NCBI GenBank assembly: GCA_001799735.1
Contig: MGUA01000007.1
Span: 49,385 to 113,384 of the forward strand
Direction: 5' to 3'
Source of the DNA: Elusimicrobia bacterium GWB2_63_22
GTDB taxonomy: Bacteria; Elusimicrobiota; Elusimicrobia; Elusimicrobiales; UBA9959
Length of the DNA stretch: 64,000 nt
Shown here in pieces: positions 36,723 to 45,545 of the stretch. How positions within the stretch are numbered: position 1 is the first letter of the stretch; every line of letters begins with the position of its first letter. The position numbers and the translations under genes are program-made. The notes under the pieces were generated by a model that saw only the letters and a list, made by a program, of their open reading frames with translations, was not told where the DNA came from and did not search any database.

Positions 36723-36737
36723 GAATCAGCGTCCCCT
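36709..36737. repeat. RAYT-associated half-repeat, right end
   Basis: 29 nt, exact reverse complement of 35597-35625. It contains the stop codons of both the RAYT gene (plus strand) and the NUDIX gene (minus strand). Confidence 0.87.
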
Positions 36738-37145
36738 CAGCAGGCCGATGAGGGCGAGGTCGCTGGGGTAGAGGAGTTGTTTTTCGGCTTCGGCGAGGGT
36801 GAGCCATTTGGCGCCGAAGACTTCGTCGGGGGTGGTGGGTTTGCCGTCGCCGCCGGTGCGTCTCGCCAGGAACCAGCGCACGTCCTTCTGCACCGGCACG
36901 CCGCCGCGGTAGAACGAGTAGTGGGCGGTGTACAGCTCCGAAATAATTTCGCAGGCCCAGCCGGTCTCCTCGCGCACTTCGCGCACGGCGGCCTGTTCGG
37001 GCGTTTCGCCAGGGTCCAGGTGGCCTTTCGGGAAGGTCCAGACCCTCTCCCCGCGCAGGTTCTGCATGAGGATGAGGAGGACCTTTCCGTCCTCAAGCAG
37101 CACGCCGCCGGCGGAATGCTCGTGTCTGGTCTCTTTGTTCCCCAT
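36726..37145 (-). CDS. NUDIX hydrolase
   Basis: 139 residues with a perfect Nudix box at 41-63 (G-x5-E-x7-REVREE-x-GW). The N-terminal EHSAGGVLLEDGKVLLILMQ and the WTFPKGHLDPGE segment fit the diadenosine-polyphosphate/MutT-like branch. It hydrolyses a nucleoside diphosphate linked to another group; the substrate is unknown. The last residues RGR and the stop come from the RAYT repeat. It follows the helicase gene's stop at a distance on the opposite operon side and starts 7 bp downstream of it on the minus strand. Confidence 0.88.
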   Translation of the reverse strand: MGNKETRHEHSAGGVLLEDGKVLLILMQNLRGERVWTFPKGHLDPGETPEQAAVREVREETGWACEIISELYTAHYSFYRGGVPVQKDVRWFLARRTGGDGKPTTPDEVFGAKWLTLAEAEKQLLYPSDLALIGLLRGR

Positions 37146-37152
37146 GTGAAAT

Positions 37153-39345
37153 CTAGATAGGCTGCAGCGGCGCGTATTTGAGCATGAAGGTCTGCCGCAC
37201 GCCGCTGTCGAACACTACGGTCACTTTGGCCAGCTCGCCCGAGCCGATCTGGTCCACCACGCGGCCGGGGCCGTGTATCGGGTGCATCACCTTGCGGCCC
37301 TTGCCCACGCGCGGCATGGCCGGCGGCGGCTGGTAGGAGGTGATTACCTGCACGTCCTCCTCGCCAGGGCGGGTAGCGGTTTCCTTGGCCACCTTGCTCT
37401 CGAAGATAAAGCGGGACGCCAGGTTGGGGTAGGTGGTGCCGAAGATACGGCGCGTGCCGGCCCAGGTGAGGAACAGGCGCTGCCGCGCCCGGGTCATGCC
37501 CACGTAGGCCAGACGGCGCTCCTCCTCCATGTCGTCCTCGGAGGAGTTGGCGGCGTTGATAGGAAAAAGGTTCTCTTCCAGGCCGGTCAGGAAGACGGCC
37601 GGGAATTCCAGGCCCTTGGCCAGGTGCACCGTCATCAGCGTTATGGCGTGGGTGTCGGTGTTGAGCTTGTCCACCTGGGAGGAGAGCATGACTTCCTCCA
37701 GGTACTTGTGCAGCGTCGGGGCGACGCCGTCCCGGGTGCAGTGCTCCTCAAAATCTTTCACGGCGTTGACGAGTTCCTGCAGGTTGCCCAGGCGCGCCAG
37801 GGATTCCTGCGGCTCCTTCTCGGCCAGTTCCTCGGTCATCTTCCAGTAGCCGGACTTCTCCAGGATGTTGGCCAGCATGGCCGACGGGGTGGCGGAGAAC
37901 AGGTCCGACTTTACGCCTTCCAGCAGGTCCAGGAATTCCTTTATGCCGCGCCGGGCCGTGTTGGTGATGTCGGGCACTTGCTCGGCGCTGAGCAGCGCGT
38001 CGTAGAGCGGCATCTCCTTCTGGCGCGAGTAGGCCATCACGTGGTCCATGGCCGTCTTGCCTATGCCGCGGGTCGGGGTGTTGACCACGCGCAGCAGGCT
38101 GATGGTGTCGCCGGGATTGACCAGCAGCTTAAGGTAGGCCAGCACGTCTTTCACTTCCTTGCGGTCGTAAAAGCGCACCGAGCCGATAAGGCGGTAGGGG
38201 ATGCGCGCGCGCCGGCAGGCCTCTTCGAAGGAACGGCTCTGCGCGTTGGTGCGGTAGAAGACGGCGATGTCGTTGTAGGTGAAGCCGCCGCGCCCGGTGA
38301 GGAGCTTCACCTCTTCCGTGATGCCGCGGGCCTCGTCTATCTCGTTCTGGCATTCCATCACCTGCGGCGCCTCGCCGTGCTCGGCCTTGGTCCACAGGTT
38401 CTTGGGGCGGCGGTTGCGGTTGTGTTTTATCAGCTCGTTGGCGGCGTGCAGGATGCGGGCGGTGGAGCGGTAGTTCTCCTCCAGCACCACGGTGAAGGCG
38501 TCTGGGAAATCCTTCTCGAACTCCATGATGTTGCGGATGTCGGCGCCGCGCCAGCCGTACACGCTCTGGTCCGGGTCGCCGACGACGCAGAGGTTCTTGT
38601 GCTTGGCCGAGAGGGTCTTTACCAGCACGTACTGCGCGTGGTTGGTGTCCTGGTACTCGTCCACGAGGATATATTGGAAATTTTCCTGGAAATAATTGCG
38701 GATCTCCTCTTTTTCGTTGAGGAGTTCCACCGTGCGGACTATCAGGTCGCCGAAGTCCATCGCGCCCGCCTCGTTGAGCTTCTTCTGGTAGCGGTGGTAG
38801 ATCTGGGCCGCCTTCAAACGGCCGGGGTCGTTGACGGCCTGGGCGTTGATCAGGTAGCTAGTCGAGTCCAGCAGGTCGTCCTTGGCGCGGGAGATGAGGG
38901 AGAGATACATGGAGGCCTTGTTCTTCTCCGCCTCCAGGCCGAGCTCCTCCATGGCGAGTCCTATGAGCTTCTTCTGGTCGTCGTCGTCGTAGATAACGAA
39001 ACCCGGCTGTATGCCTATCAGGCGGCCGTGCTGGCGCAGGATGCGCGCGCCGAGGGCGTGGAAGGTGTGGATCCACATGCCGCCCGAGTACGGCACCAGC
39101 CGGCCCACGCGGTGCTGCATCTCCTGCGCGGCCTTGTTGGTGAAAGTGATGGCCAGCACGCGCGAGGGGGAAATGCCCGAGGCGATGAGCAGCGCTATCT
39201 TGGAGGTGAGCGTCTTGGTCTTGCCGGTGCCGGCGCCGGCCAGGATAAGCAGCGGGCCGGCGAAATACTGCACGGCTTCGTCCTGCTTGGGATTCAGGCC
39301 GAGCTTGGGCAGCAGGGCGGGGTTAAGGTTAAGGTCAAGGCTCAC
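37153..39345 (-). CDS. pcrA: UvrD/PcrA-type SF1A DNA helicase
   Basis: 730 residues from the GTG at 39345. That start is preferred because a TAAAAT box lies 8 nt upstream (leaderless pattern) and because it leaves the usual short lead before LNPKQ; an in-frame ATG at 39411 would add 22 residues. Walker A AGAGTGKT (36-43), motif II VDEYQDTN, QSVYGWRGAD, ENYRST and the C-terminal TVHLAKGLEFPAVFLTG are all present. A Tudor-like C-terminus (GKGRKVMHPIHGPGRVV) is typical of PcrA. It unwinds DNA 3' to 5' in repair and replication-conflict resolution. Confidence 0.95.
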   Translation of the reverse strand: MSLDLNLNPALLPKLGLNPKQDEAVQYFAGPLLILAGAGTGKTKTLTSKIALLIASGISPSRVLAITFTNKAAQEMQHRVGRLVPYSGGMWIHTFHALGARILRQHGRLIGIQPGFVIYDDDDQKKLIGLAMEELGLEAEKNKASMYLSLISRAKDDLLDSTSYLINAQAVNDPGRLKAAQIYHRYQKKLNEAGAMDFGDLIVRTVELLNEKEEIRNYFQENFQYILVDEYQDTNHAQYVLVKTLSAKHKNLCVVGDPDQSVYGWRGADIRNIMEFEKDFPDAFTVVLEENYRSTARILHAANELIKHNRNRRPKNLWTKAEHGEAPQVMECQNEIDEARGITEEVKLLTGRGGFTYNDIAVFYRTNAQSRSFEEACRRARIPYRLIGSVRFYDRKEVKDVLAYLKLLVNPGDTISLLRVVNTPTRGIGKTAMDHVMAYSRQKEMPLYDALLSAEQVPDITNTARRGIKEFLDLLEGVKSDLFSATPSAMLANILEKSGYWKMTEELAEKEPQESLARLGNLQELVNAVKDFEEHCTRDGVAPTLHKYLEEVMLSSQVDKLNTDTHAITLMTVHLAKGLEFPAVFLTGLEENLFPINAANSSEDDMEEERRLAYVGMTRARQRLFLTWAGTRRIFGTTYPNLASRFIFESKVAKETATRPGEEDVQVITSYQPPPAMPRVGKGRKVMHPIHGPGRVVDQIGSGELAKVTVVFDSGVRQTFMLKYAPLQPI

Positions 39346-39431
39346 AGTTAATGATTTTATAATTTTACGAGGTCCTTGTGGGGTTGCTGCGGCGCCTCTT
39401 TTTTGTATCATTCTATTCTCGGGGCAAGCTT

Positions 39432-40667
39432 ATGACAAAAGAAAAACTGGACGCGTTCTTTTCGGTCGAGGAAAAATCGGGGGAGCGGAAGATAAACCTG
39501 ATCAGGCTGGTCTTCCTGTCCGTCTTCCTGGTCAACGAGTTTTTCAATTTCTATGTGCTGCAGGTGGTGGAGCGCTGGCTGCATGTCCGCTCCGTCTGGA
39601 CCGTGCTGGCCTGGCTGGCCTACGCCGCCGCGGCCTGGTACCTGGTCAACAGGCGCGGCTGGTACGACCGGCCGGTCAAGTACGCCTCGGCCGCCGTGGA
39701 CGCCTTCTTCCTGACGCTGACCATAGTGCTGGTGGAGGGCAATAACGGCCCCCTGGTGCCGCTCTACTATATCCTGATAGTCGGCTGCGCGCTGCGCTAC
39801 AGCGGCAAGGCCATCCTGGCGGCCGCCGGCTTTTCGGCGCTGGGTTACGCCGCCGTCTGGTATTACGCCATCGGCAACCCGCGGCTTACCCCTATTCCAG
39901 CCTACGCGGCCGTGATCCACATGCTCATTATGGCGATGATGGGCGTTTTCGCGGCTTACGTGGTGCGCAAGATGCGCGGCCTGGTGCTGAAGTTCGCCGA
40001 GAACTTCGCGCGCCGCGAGATGGCCGAGGGCGCGCTGTCGCGCTATGTTTCCCGGCAGGTGGCCAAAAAGATCCTGGACTCACCGGACGGCGGGTCGGCC
40101 ATGGGCGTGGGGCGCCGCACGCAGGCCGCCGTGCTCATCTCGGACATCCGCGGCTTCACGCCGATGTCGGAAGGCATGGACCCGGCCGAGCTGGTGAAGC
40201 TGCTCAACCTCTATTTCAGCCGCATGGTGGACGTGGTGTTCCGGCACGACGGCACGCTGGACAAGTTCGTAGGCGACGCGCTGATAGTGGTCTTCAACGA
40301 CCCGTTTGAGCAGACCGACGCGGAAAAGCGCGCGGTAGCCTGCGCGGCCGAGATGCAGACCGAAATCGCCGCCTTTAACCGCGAACAGGCCGCCGCCGGC
40401 AAAAGAACGCTGGGCGTAGGCGTGGGCGTGCACTGCGGGCCCGTAGTGGCCGGCAACGTGGGGTCAGAATTCCGCATGGACTACACGGTGATAGGGGACA
40501 CGGTGAATTTCGCCTCGCGGCTGCAGGGCAAGGCCCCGGCCGGGGCCGTCTACGTGTCCGGAGCGGTAAAAGACAAGACCGCCGCGGATTTCTCCTACAA
40601 GAGCGCCGGCAAAATGGAATTCAAAGGCTACAAAGACCCCGCCGAAGTCTTCGAACTGCAGGCTTGA
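39432..40667 (+). CDS. Membrane-bound class III adenylate/guanylate cyclase
   Basis: 411 residues. About five to six N-terminal transmembrane helices (~20-185), a short linker (LVLKFAENFARREMAEGALSRYVSRQVAKKIL), then a class III cyclase domain (~225-395). Metal-binding Asp occur in LISDIRGFT and DKFVGDALIVVF. HCGPVVAGNVGSE and YTVIGDTVNFASRLQ are the family core. It makes cAMP or cGMP in response to an unknown membrane signal. The start ATG follows GGGG; it is divergent from pcrA. Confidence 0.93.
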   Translation: MTKEKLDAFFSVEEKSGERKINLIRLVFLSVFLVNEFFNFYVLQVVERWLHVRSVWTVLAWLAYAAAAWYLVNRRGWYDRPVKYASAAVDAFFLTLTIVLVEGNNGPLVPLYYILIVGCALRYSGKAILAAAGFSALGYAAVWYYAIGNPRLTPIPAYAAVIHMLIMAMMGVFAAYVVRKMRGLVLKFAENFARREMAEGALSRYVSRQVAKKILDSPDGGSAMGVGRRTQAAVLISDIRGFTPMSEGMDPAELVKLLNLYFSRMVDVVFRHDGTLDKFVGDALIVVFNDPFEQTDAEKRAVACAAEMQTEIAAFNREQAAAGKRTLGVGVGVHCGPVVAGNVGSEFRMDYTVIGDTVNFASRLQGKAPAGAVYVSGAVKDKTAADFSYKSAGKMEFKGYKDPAEVFELQA

Positions 40668-40686
40668 ACCTGCCGCCTGAAAAAGA

Positions 40687-40713
40687 AAAACCCGCCATCC
40701 GGCGGGTTTTTTC
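40687..40713. terminator. Bidirectional intrinsic terminator
   Basis: The stem AAACCCGCC/GGCGGGTTT with loop ATCC has A-tract and T-tract flanks, between the convergent cyclase and ychF. Confidence 0.88.
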
Positions 40714-40783
40714 CGTCATTCCGGCGGAAGCCGGAATCCAGTCAATAACAGTGCCTGGGCCCCGGCTTTCGCCGGGGCGACGA
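40714..40783. repeat. REP-like palindromic pair
   Basis: GTCATTCCGGCGGAAGCCGG opens a hairpin, and an inverted partner (CCCCGGCTTTCGCCGGGG) lies at about 40759-40778. Same family as 15540 and 20071; it ends next to the ychF stop codon. Confidence 0.72.
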
Positions 40784-40785
40784 GC

Positions 40786-41859
40786 CTAAACGTTGAACTT
40801 GAAGAAGCAGATGTCGCCGTCTTTCATCACGTATTCCTTGCCTTCGGAGCGGATGAGGCCTTTTTCCTTGAGGAGTTTCTCTTCCTTGTACTTCATGATG
40901 TCGTCGAAGGCGTAGACCTCGGCGCGGATGAAGCCCTTCTCGAAATCCGTGTGGATGCGGCCGGCGGCCTGCGGGGCCTTGAGGCCGCGCTTCAGGCTCC
41001 AGGCGCGCACCTCGTCCTCGGAGCCGGCGGTGAAGAAACTTATCTGGTCCAGCAGCTTATAGCCGGCCAGCGCCATCTTCTCGAGGCCCGTGTAGTCCTC
41101 GCCCAGGTCCTTGAGGAACACGGCTTTCTCCTCGTCGGGCAGCTCTATGATCTCGGACTCTATCTTGGCGGAGATCTCCACCAGAATGGCGCCGCGGGCC
41201 TTTATAAAGTCGCGCAGCTTCCCCAGTACGGCCTGGTCGGGCTGCTCGGAGGTGTTGGCCACGAAGAAAACGGGCTTAACGGTGAGCAGGTTGAAGTCGC
41301 GCACCTCGTCGATGGTATAGCCGGCCTCCCTTGCGGGCTTGCCGTCGGCCAGCAGCTTCTTTATGGCTTCCAGCCGCACTTTCTTTTCTTCGGCGTCCTT
41401 GGTGCGGGCTTTCATGTCGCGCTGGTTCTTTTCCAGCGCCTTGTCCACGCTCTCCAGGTCGGCCAGCAGCAGTTCGGTCTCGATGACCTCTATGTCGCGG
41501 ATCGGGTCCACTTCGCCCAGCACGTGCACCACGTCGGGGTCCTTGAACACGCGCACCACCTGCACTATGGCATCCACCTCGCGGATGTTGGCCAGGAACT
41601 TGTTGCCCAGGCCCTCTCCCTTGGAGGCGCCCTTCATCAGGCCGGCGATGTCGACGAACTTAATGTAGGAGGCCACTTTCTTCGGGGGTTTGAACAGGGC
41701 GAACAGCGCGTCCAGGCGCTTGTCCGGCACCGGCACCACGCCCACGTTGGGGTCGATGGTGGTGAAAGGGTAATTGGAGGAGGCCGCCCCGGCGCGGGTG
41801 AGCGCGTTGAAGAGGGTTGATTTGCCCACGTTGGGTAGCCCGACGATTCCGATGTCCAT
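40786..41859 (-). CDS. ychF: Ribosome-binding ATPase YchF
   Basis: 357 residues. The start at 41859 follows AAGGA. P-loop GLPNVGKST, Obg-type [34 protein letters not shown], and NTSE in place of NKxD explaining ATP preference. A coiled-coil insertion and C-terminal TGS-like domain ([31 protein letters not shown]) complete the protein. It overlaps nothing and is divergent from valS. Confidence 0.96.
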   Translation of the reverse strand: MDIGIVGLPNVGKSTLFNALTRAGAASSNYPFTTIDPNVGVVPVPDKRLDALFALFKPPKKVASYIKFVDIAGLMKGASKGEGLGNKFLANIREVDAIVQVVRVFKDPDVVHVLGEVDPIRDIEVIETELLLADLESVDKALEKNQRDMKARTKDAEEKKVRLEAIKKLLADGKPAREAGYTIDEVRDFNLLTVKPVFFVANTSEQPDQAVLGKLRDFIKARGAILVEISAKIESEIIELPDEEKAVFLKDLGEDYTGLEKMALAGYKLLDQISFFTAGSEDEVRAWSLKRGLKAPQAAGRIHTDFEKGFIRAEVYAFDDIMKYKEEKLLKEKGLIRSEGKEYVMKDGDICFFKFNV

Positions 41860-41954
41860 GAAGTTGTCCTTATGTCCGCGGCCGGAGAAAAATCCGCTTA
41901 AATTATACAATTTTACGGCCCCCGCCGCCCTTACGGGCCCCGTCACAAAAAAGG

Positions 41955-41970
41955 TAAAATAACCTAAATA
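41955..41970 (+). promoter_or_regulatory. -10 element of valS, leaderless arrangement
   Basis: TAAAAT (41955-41960) lies 9 nt before the ATG at 41970. No Shine-Dalgarno is present, so the mRNA probably begins at or within a few nt of the start codon. Confidence 0.5.
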
Positions 41971-44609
41971 TGGAAAAAAACGCCACACAGTCAAAACCGG
42001 CCGATAAAGCCGGACTTCCCGCAGGCTACCTGCCCGCCGCCGTAGAGCCGGCCAGGTGCGAAAAGTGGGAACAGGACAAGGTCTACTTCTACGACCCGGC
42101 CCGGCCCCGGCAGGAGACCTTCGTGGTGGATACACCGCCGCCCACCGTGTCCGGCTCGCTCCATATCGGCCATGTTTTCAGCTATACCCAGACGGATATC
42201 CTGGTGCGCTTCCAGCGCATGCTCGGCAAGAACATCTTCTACCCCATCGGCTGGGACGACAACGGCTTGCCCACCGAGCGCCGCGTGCAGAACCTCTTTG
42301 GCGTGCGCTGCGACCCCGCCCTGCCCTATAACCCCGAGTTCAAGCCGCAGCCCGTGGAGGGCAAGAAGGACCTGAAGGATTATCAGCATATCTCCCGCCG
42401 CAACTTCCTGGAGCTCTGCGAGCTGCAGACCGCCGAGGACGAGAAACGCTACGAGGCGCTGTGGCGCCGCCTGGGCCTGTCCATAGACTGGCGCCAGACC
42501 TACTCCACCGTGGGAACTTACTGCCGTAAGGCTTCTCAGGCTTCTTTCCTGGACCTTTTTAAAAAGGGCCATGTTTACAGCGCCGAGACCCCTACGCTCT
42601 GGGACACCACTTTCAAGACCGCCGTGGCCCAGGCCGAATGCGAGGACCGCGAGGTAGCCGGCTTCTTCCACGACATAAAGTTCGGCGTGGAGGGCGGCGG
42701 CGAATTTACCATCGCCACCACCCGGCCCGAACTGCTGGCCGCCTGCATAGCCGTGGTGGCCCACCCCGACGACGAACGCTACAAGCCGCTTTTCGGCAAA
42801 ACGGCGCTGACCCCGCTGTTCAAGGTGCGCGTGCCTATCATGCCCTCCTACCACGCCGACCCGGAGAAGGGCACCGGCATCATGATGATCTGTACTTTCG
42901 GCGACATAGCCGACGTGGAATTCTGGCGCCGGGAGCGCCTGCCCATGCGCCAGCTCATCAGTCCCGACGGCCGGCTGCATTCCCTGGAGCATGTCTCCAA
43001 GTTCCTCGACAGCGCCGACCGCGACGCCGCCGCGGCCAACTACGGCCAGCTGGCCGGGCTTTACGCCAAGCAGGCCCGCACCAAGACCGTGGAGCTGCTC
43101 AGGGCCGCCGGTTCCCTGGTGGGCGAACCCAGGCCCACCAAGCAGGCCGTGAAGTACTACGAGAAAGGCGACCAGCCGCTGGAGTTCATGCCGGCCCGCC
43201 AGTGGTATATCAAAATCCTCGACAACAAGCCCGCCCTGCTCGAGCAGGGCAAGAAAGTGGCCTGGCATCCCGAGTATATGTTCAAGCGCTACGAGCAGTG
43301 GGTGGAAGGCCTGAACCAGGACTGGTGCATCAGCCGCCAGCGCTATTTCGGCGTGCCGTTCCCCGTGTGGTACCCCGTGGACGGCGCCGGCAAAGCGGAC
43401 TATTCCAAGCCGATACTGGCCTCGGCCGACCGCCTGCCGCTGGACCCGGCCACCGACTGCCCGCCCGGCTATTCCGAGGAGCAGCGCAATAAGCCGAACG
43501 GCTTCATCGGCGAGCCCGACGTGATGGACACCTGGGCCACCTCTTCGCTCACGCCCATGATCTCCTCCCACTGGGCGGACGACAGGGGCCGCCACGAGAA
43601 GCTCTTCCCGGCCGACCTACGGCCGCAGGCGCACGAGATCATCCGCACCTGGGCTTTCTACACCATCACTAAGTCCTGGATGCACGAGAATTCAGTGCCG
43701 TGGCACAACGCCGCCATCAGCGGCTGGGTGGTAAGCCCCGATAAGGGCAAGATGAGCAAGTCCAAGGGCAACACCATCACGCCCGAGGGCCTGCTCGCCA
43801 CCTATTCCGCCGACGCCCTGCGCTACTGGGCCGGCAAGGCCAAGCTGGGCCAGGACACCATGTACGACGAGAGCGTCTTCAAGGTGGGCATGCGCCTGGC
43901 TACCAAGCTGTTCAACGCCAGCAAGTTTACCCTGATGCAGATGAACGGCCCGGCCATGGCCGGCGCCCCCGCGCTGACGCCCGCCAGCATCACCGAGCCG
44001 CTAGACCGCGCCTGGGTGGAGCATCTCAAGAAGCTGACCGACGCGGCGAGGGAAGACTTCGCCAATTACGACTACGCCGCCGTGCTGCTGTACGTGGAGA
44101 CCGCCTTCTGGGACTTCTGCGACAATTACCTGGAGCTGGTAAAGAACCGCGCCTACTCCGGTACGCCGGAAGCGGCCCGCTCGGCCTGCGCCACCCTGGA
44201 TTGGACGCTCTCCGTGTTCCTGCGGCTGTTCGCGCCTTTCCTGCCTTTCATCACCGAAGAGGTTTGGGGCTGGTCCTACGCGGCCGCCCGCAACCAGCCT
44301 TCGGTGCACAAGGCGCCCTGGCCGGCCGCCGCCGAAATGGCCGCCGTGGGCGGAGATGTGCATGTGATGGATTCCGCCCGCAAGGTGCTGGAGGCCATCC
44401 GCACCAAGAAGGCCGCCGAGAAGCGCAGCGTGAAATGGCCCGTGGCCAAGCTTGTGGTGGAGTGCGGCCCCAAGCGCGCCGCAGCGCTAAAACTGGCGCT
44501 GGAGGACGTGCTGCTGGCCGGTTGCGTGGATAAGGCCGGTTTCTCCCTTAAGGAGAGCGGCTCGGACGACGCCGACCCCGTGGTAACCGTGGAGCTGGGC
44601 GCCGCTTAA
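41970..44609 (+). CDS. valS: Valyl-tRNA synthetase
   Basis: 879 residues, class I. PPPTVSGSLHIGHVF with HIGH at 65-68, an editing (CP1) domain around 190-350, KMSKSKGN at 594-600, the Val-specific DTWATSSLTP segment and the anticodon-binding domain. The C-terminal coiled coil is short, as in the shorter branch of ValRS. It charges tRNA-Val in the cytoplasm. Monocistronic, with a strong terminator after it. Confidence 0.95.
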   Translation: MEKNATQSKPADKAGLPAGYLPAAVEPARCEKWEQDKVYFYDPARPRQETFVVDTPPPTVSGSLHIGHVFSYTQTDILVRFQRMLGKNIFYPIGWDDNGLPTERRVQNLFGVRCDPALPYNPEFKPQPVEGKKDLKDYQHISRRNFLELCELQTAEDEKRYEALWRRLGLSIDWRQTYSTVGTYCRKASQASFLDLFKKGHVYSAETPTLWDTTFKTAVAQAECEDREVAGFFHDIKFGVEGGGEFTIATTRPELLAACIAVVAHPDDERYKPLFGKTALTPLFKVRVPIMPSYHADPEKGTGIMMICTFGDIADVEFWRRERLPMRQLISPDGRLHSLEHVSKFLDSADRDAAAANYGQLAGLYAKQARTKTVELLRAAGSLVGEPRPTKQAVKYYEKGDQPLEFMPARQWYIKILDNKPALLEQGKKVAWHPEYMFKRYEQWVEGLNQDWCISRQRYFGVPFPVWYPVDGAGKADYSKPILASADRLPLDPATDCPPGYSEEQRNKPNGFIGEPDVMDTWATSSLTPMISSHWADDRGRHEKLFPADLRPQAHEIIRTWAFYTITKSWMHENSVPWHNAAISGWVVSPDKGKMSKSKGNTITPEGLLATYSADALRYWAGKAKLGQDTMYDESVFKVGMRLATKLFNASKFTLMQMNGPAMAGAPALTPASITEPLDRAWVEHLKKLTDAAREDFANYDYAAVLLYVETAFWDFCDNYLELVKNRAYSGTPEAARSACATLDWTLSVFLRLFAPFLPFITEEVWGWSYAAARNQPSVHKAPWPAAAEMAAVGGDVHVMDSARKVLEAIRTKKAAEKRSVKWPVAKLVVECGPKRAAALKLALEDVLLAGCVDKAGFSLKESGSDDADPVVTVELGAA

Positions 44610-44621
44610 GCCGCGCCAGCA

Positions 44622-44663
44622 TAAAAGAGAGCCGGCCCCTTCTGGGACCGGCTTCTTTTTTTC
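44622..44663 (+). terminator. Intrinsic terminator after valS
   Basis: The stem GAGAGCCGGCCCC/GGGACCGGCTTC (one mismatch) with loop TTCT is followed by a T-run. Confidence 0.85.
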
Positions 44664-44675
44664 TTCGTTTAAAAC

Positions 44676-44751
44676 TGGCGGCCCCTACGGGATTCGAACC
44701 CGTGATCTCTGCCTTGAGAGGGCAGCGTCCTAACCGCTAGACGAAGGGGCC
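44676..44751 (-). tRNA. tRNA-Glu (CTC)
   Basis: A 76-nt cloverleaf including an encoded CCA (44676-44678). Acceptor GGCCCCT/AGGGGCC with discriminator G. The anticodon loop CTCTCAA on the CTGCC/GGCAG stem gives CTC. Confidence 0.94.
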
Positions 44752-44799
44752 GTAAGGTGATATTTTAGCAAATACCCCGCGGGACAGGCAAAAATGATT

Positions 44800-44872
44800 A
44801 GCCGACTATCGGATTCGAACCGATGACCTGCTGTTTACAAAACAGCTGCTCTACCAGCTGAGCTAAGTCGGC
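44800..44872 (-). tRNA. tRNA-Thr (TGT)
   Basis: 73 nt. Acceptor GCCGACT/AGTCGGC; the anticodon loop TTTGTAA within CTGTTTTGTAAACAG gives TGT; no CCA encoded. It lies 48 bp upstream of tRNA-Glu on the same strand, probably one transcript from the TATAAT box at 44884-44889. Confidence 0.94.
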
Positions 44873-44883
44873 GTCTTAAACAC

Positions 44884-44889
44884 ATTATA
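44884..44889 (-). promoter_or_regulatory. -10 box of the tRNA-Thr/tRNA-Glu unit
   Basis: A perfect TATAAT on the minus strand, 11 bp before the tRNA-Thr 5' end. No clear -35. Confidence 0.5.
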
Positions 44890-44913
44890 AGACTTTTGCC
44901 CGCCGGCCCGCCA

Positions 44914-44963
44914 CCGGGAGGGTGCGACGGCAGCCCCGCCTCCCGGGACGGGGTGCTGTCGTA
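44914..44963 (-). terminator. GC-rich hairpins 3' of the barstar-like gene
   Basis: Two overlapping inverted repeats, CCGGGAGG/CCTCCCGG and CGACGGCAGCCCCG/CGGGGTGCTGTCG (with bulges), lie just past the stop codon. There is no T-run, so this is only a possible transcript end. Confidence 0.4.
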
Positions 44964-44983
44964 GTTGGACGCCTTTTTCCTTT

Positions 44984-45526
44984 TTAGGGGACGAAAGCGA
45001 ACTTTATGGTTATAACGCCCTTGCTCCAGTCGCGGGCGTTCCGGCAGGCGAACTCCGCGACTTCGCGCAGGTCTCCGTACAGCTGCCCGTCGGCGCCGCT
45101 GATCCTGGCGGAGTTCCGGACTACGATCAGGATGCTGTTGTTGCGGTGTATGGACGGCAGGTCGCCGAGATAGTCTATCATCGCGTCCCAGTTCTCCGGT
45201 ACGCCGGGGAGGCTGAGTTCCTTGGTGGCGTAGGCGAGCAGCGCGGGCTTGGCGGTCATGCGCGCGCCGTCGAGCTGGAACACTTTGTAGCCGGCGGACT
45301 GGGCGTAGCCGGCCAGGAAGTCGGCATAGTTGGGGCTCAGGTCCAGCACGTCGGACGCCAGGGCCCTGTCGGCTTCGGCGTCGGCGGGGGCCGGGACCCG
45401 GGCCGCGGCGACGCTGACGGCGTCAGCGGCCTGCAGCAGGCCGGCGAACGCGCCGCCGTCCTGGGCGGCCTGCGCCGCGCCGGTCATAAACATGGAGATA
45501 GCGATAACCTTGGATACAATTTTCAT
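44984..45526 (-). CDS. Exported barstar-like protein
   Basis: 180 residues. A signal peptide (MKIVSKVIAISMFMTGAAQA) is followed by ~55 linker residues. A barstar-type domain from ~80 carries VFQLDGARMTAKPALLAYATKELSLP, then ENWDAMIDYLGDL. The latter aligns with barstar's ENLDALWDAL helix and keeps both acidic residues that in barstar contact barnase (Asp35 and Asp39 equivalents). Barstar proteins are normally cytoplasmic RNase inhibitors; an exported version with no adjacent RNase is unusual. It could neutralise a periplasmic or foreign RNase, or use the fold for another interaction. The ribosome site GGAGG lies 12 nt upstream. Confidence 0.75.
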   Translation of the reverse strand: MKIVSKVIAISMFMTGAAQAAQDGGAFAGLLQAADAVSVAAARVPAPADAEADRALASDVLDLSPNYADFLAGYAQSAGYKVFQLDGARMTAKPALLAYATKELSLPGVPENWDAMIDYLGDLPSIHRNNSILIVVRNSARISGADGQLYGDLREVAEFACRNARDWSKGVITIKFAFVP

Positions 45527-45545
45527 AATAGCAGTAGCCTCCGAA

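Larger units (their letters stand above)
35597..36737 (+). mobile_element. RAYT element: REP palindrome, transposase gene and terminal half-repeat
   Basis: A left palindrome at 35597-35683, the Y1-type transposase gene at 35772-36722 and a right half-repeat at 36709-36737, which is the exact reverse complement of the left arm. The unit fills the space between two genes whose stop codons both lie inside the terminal repeats. Whether it still moves as one unit is unknown. Confidence 0.75.

Noticed and set aside
37273-39351. 692-codon plus-strand open frame opposite pcrA
   Set aside because: Antisense shadow created by codon bias. The minus-strand frame has all helicase motifs.
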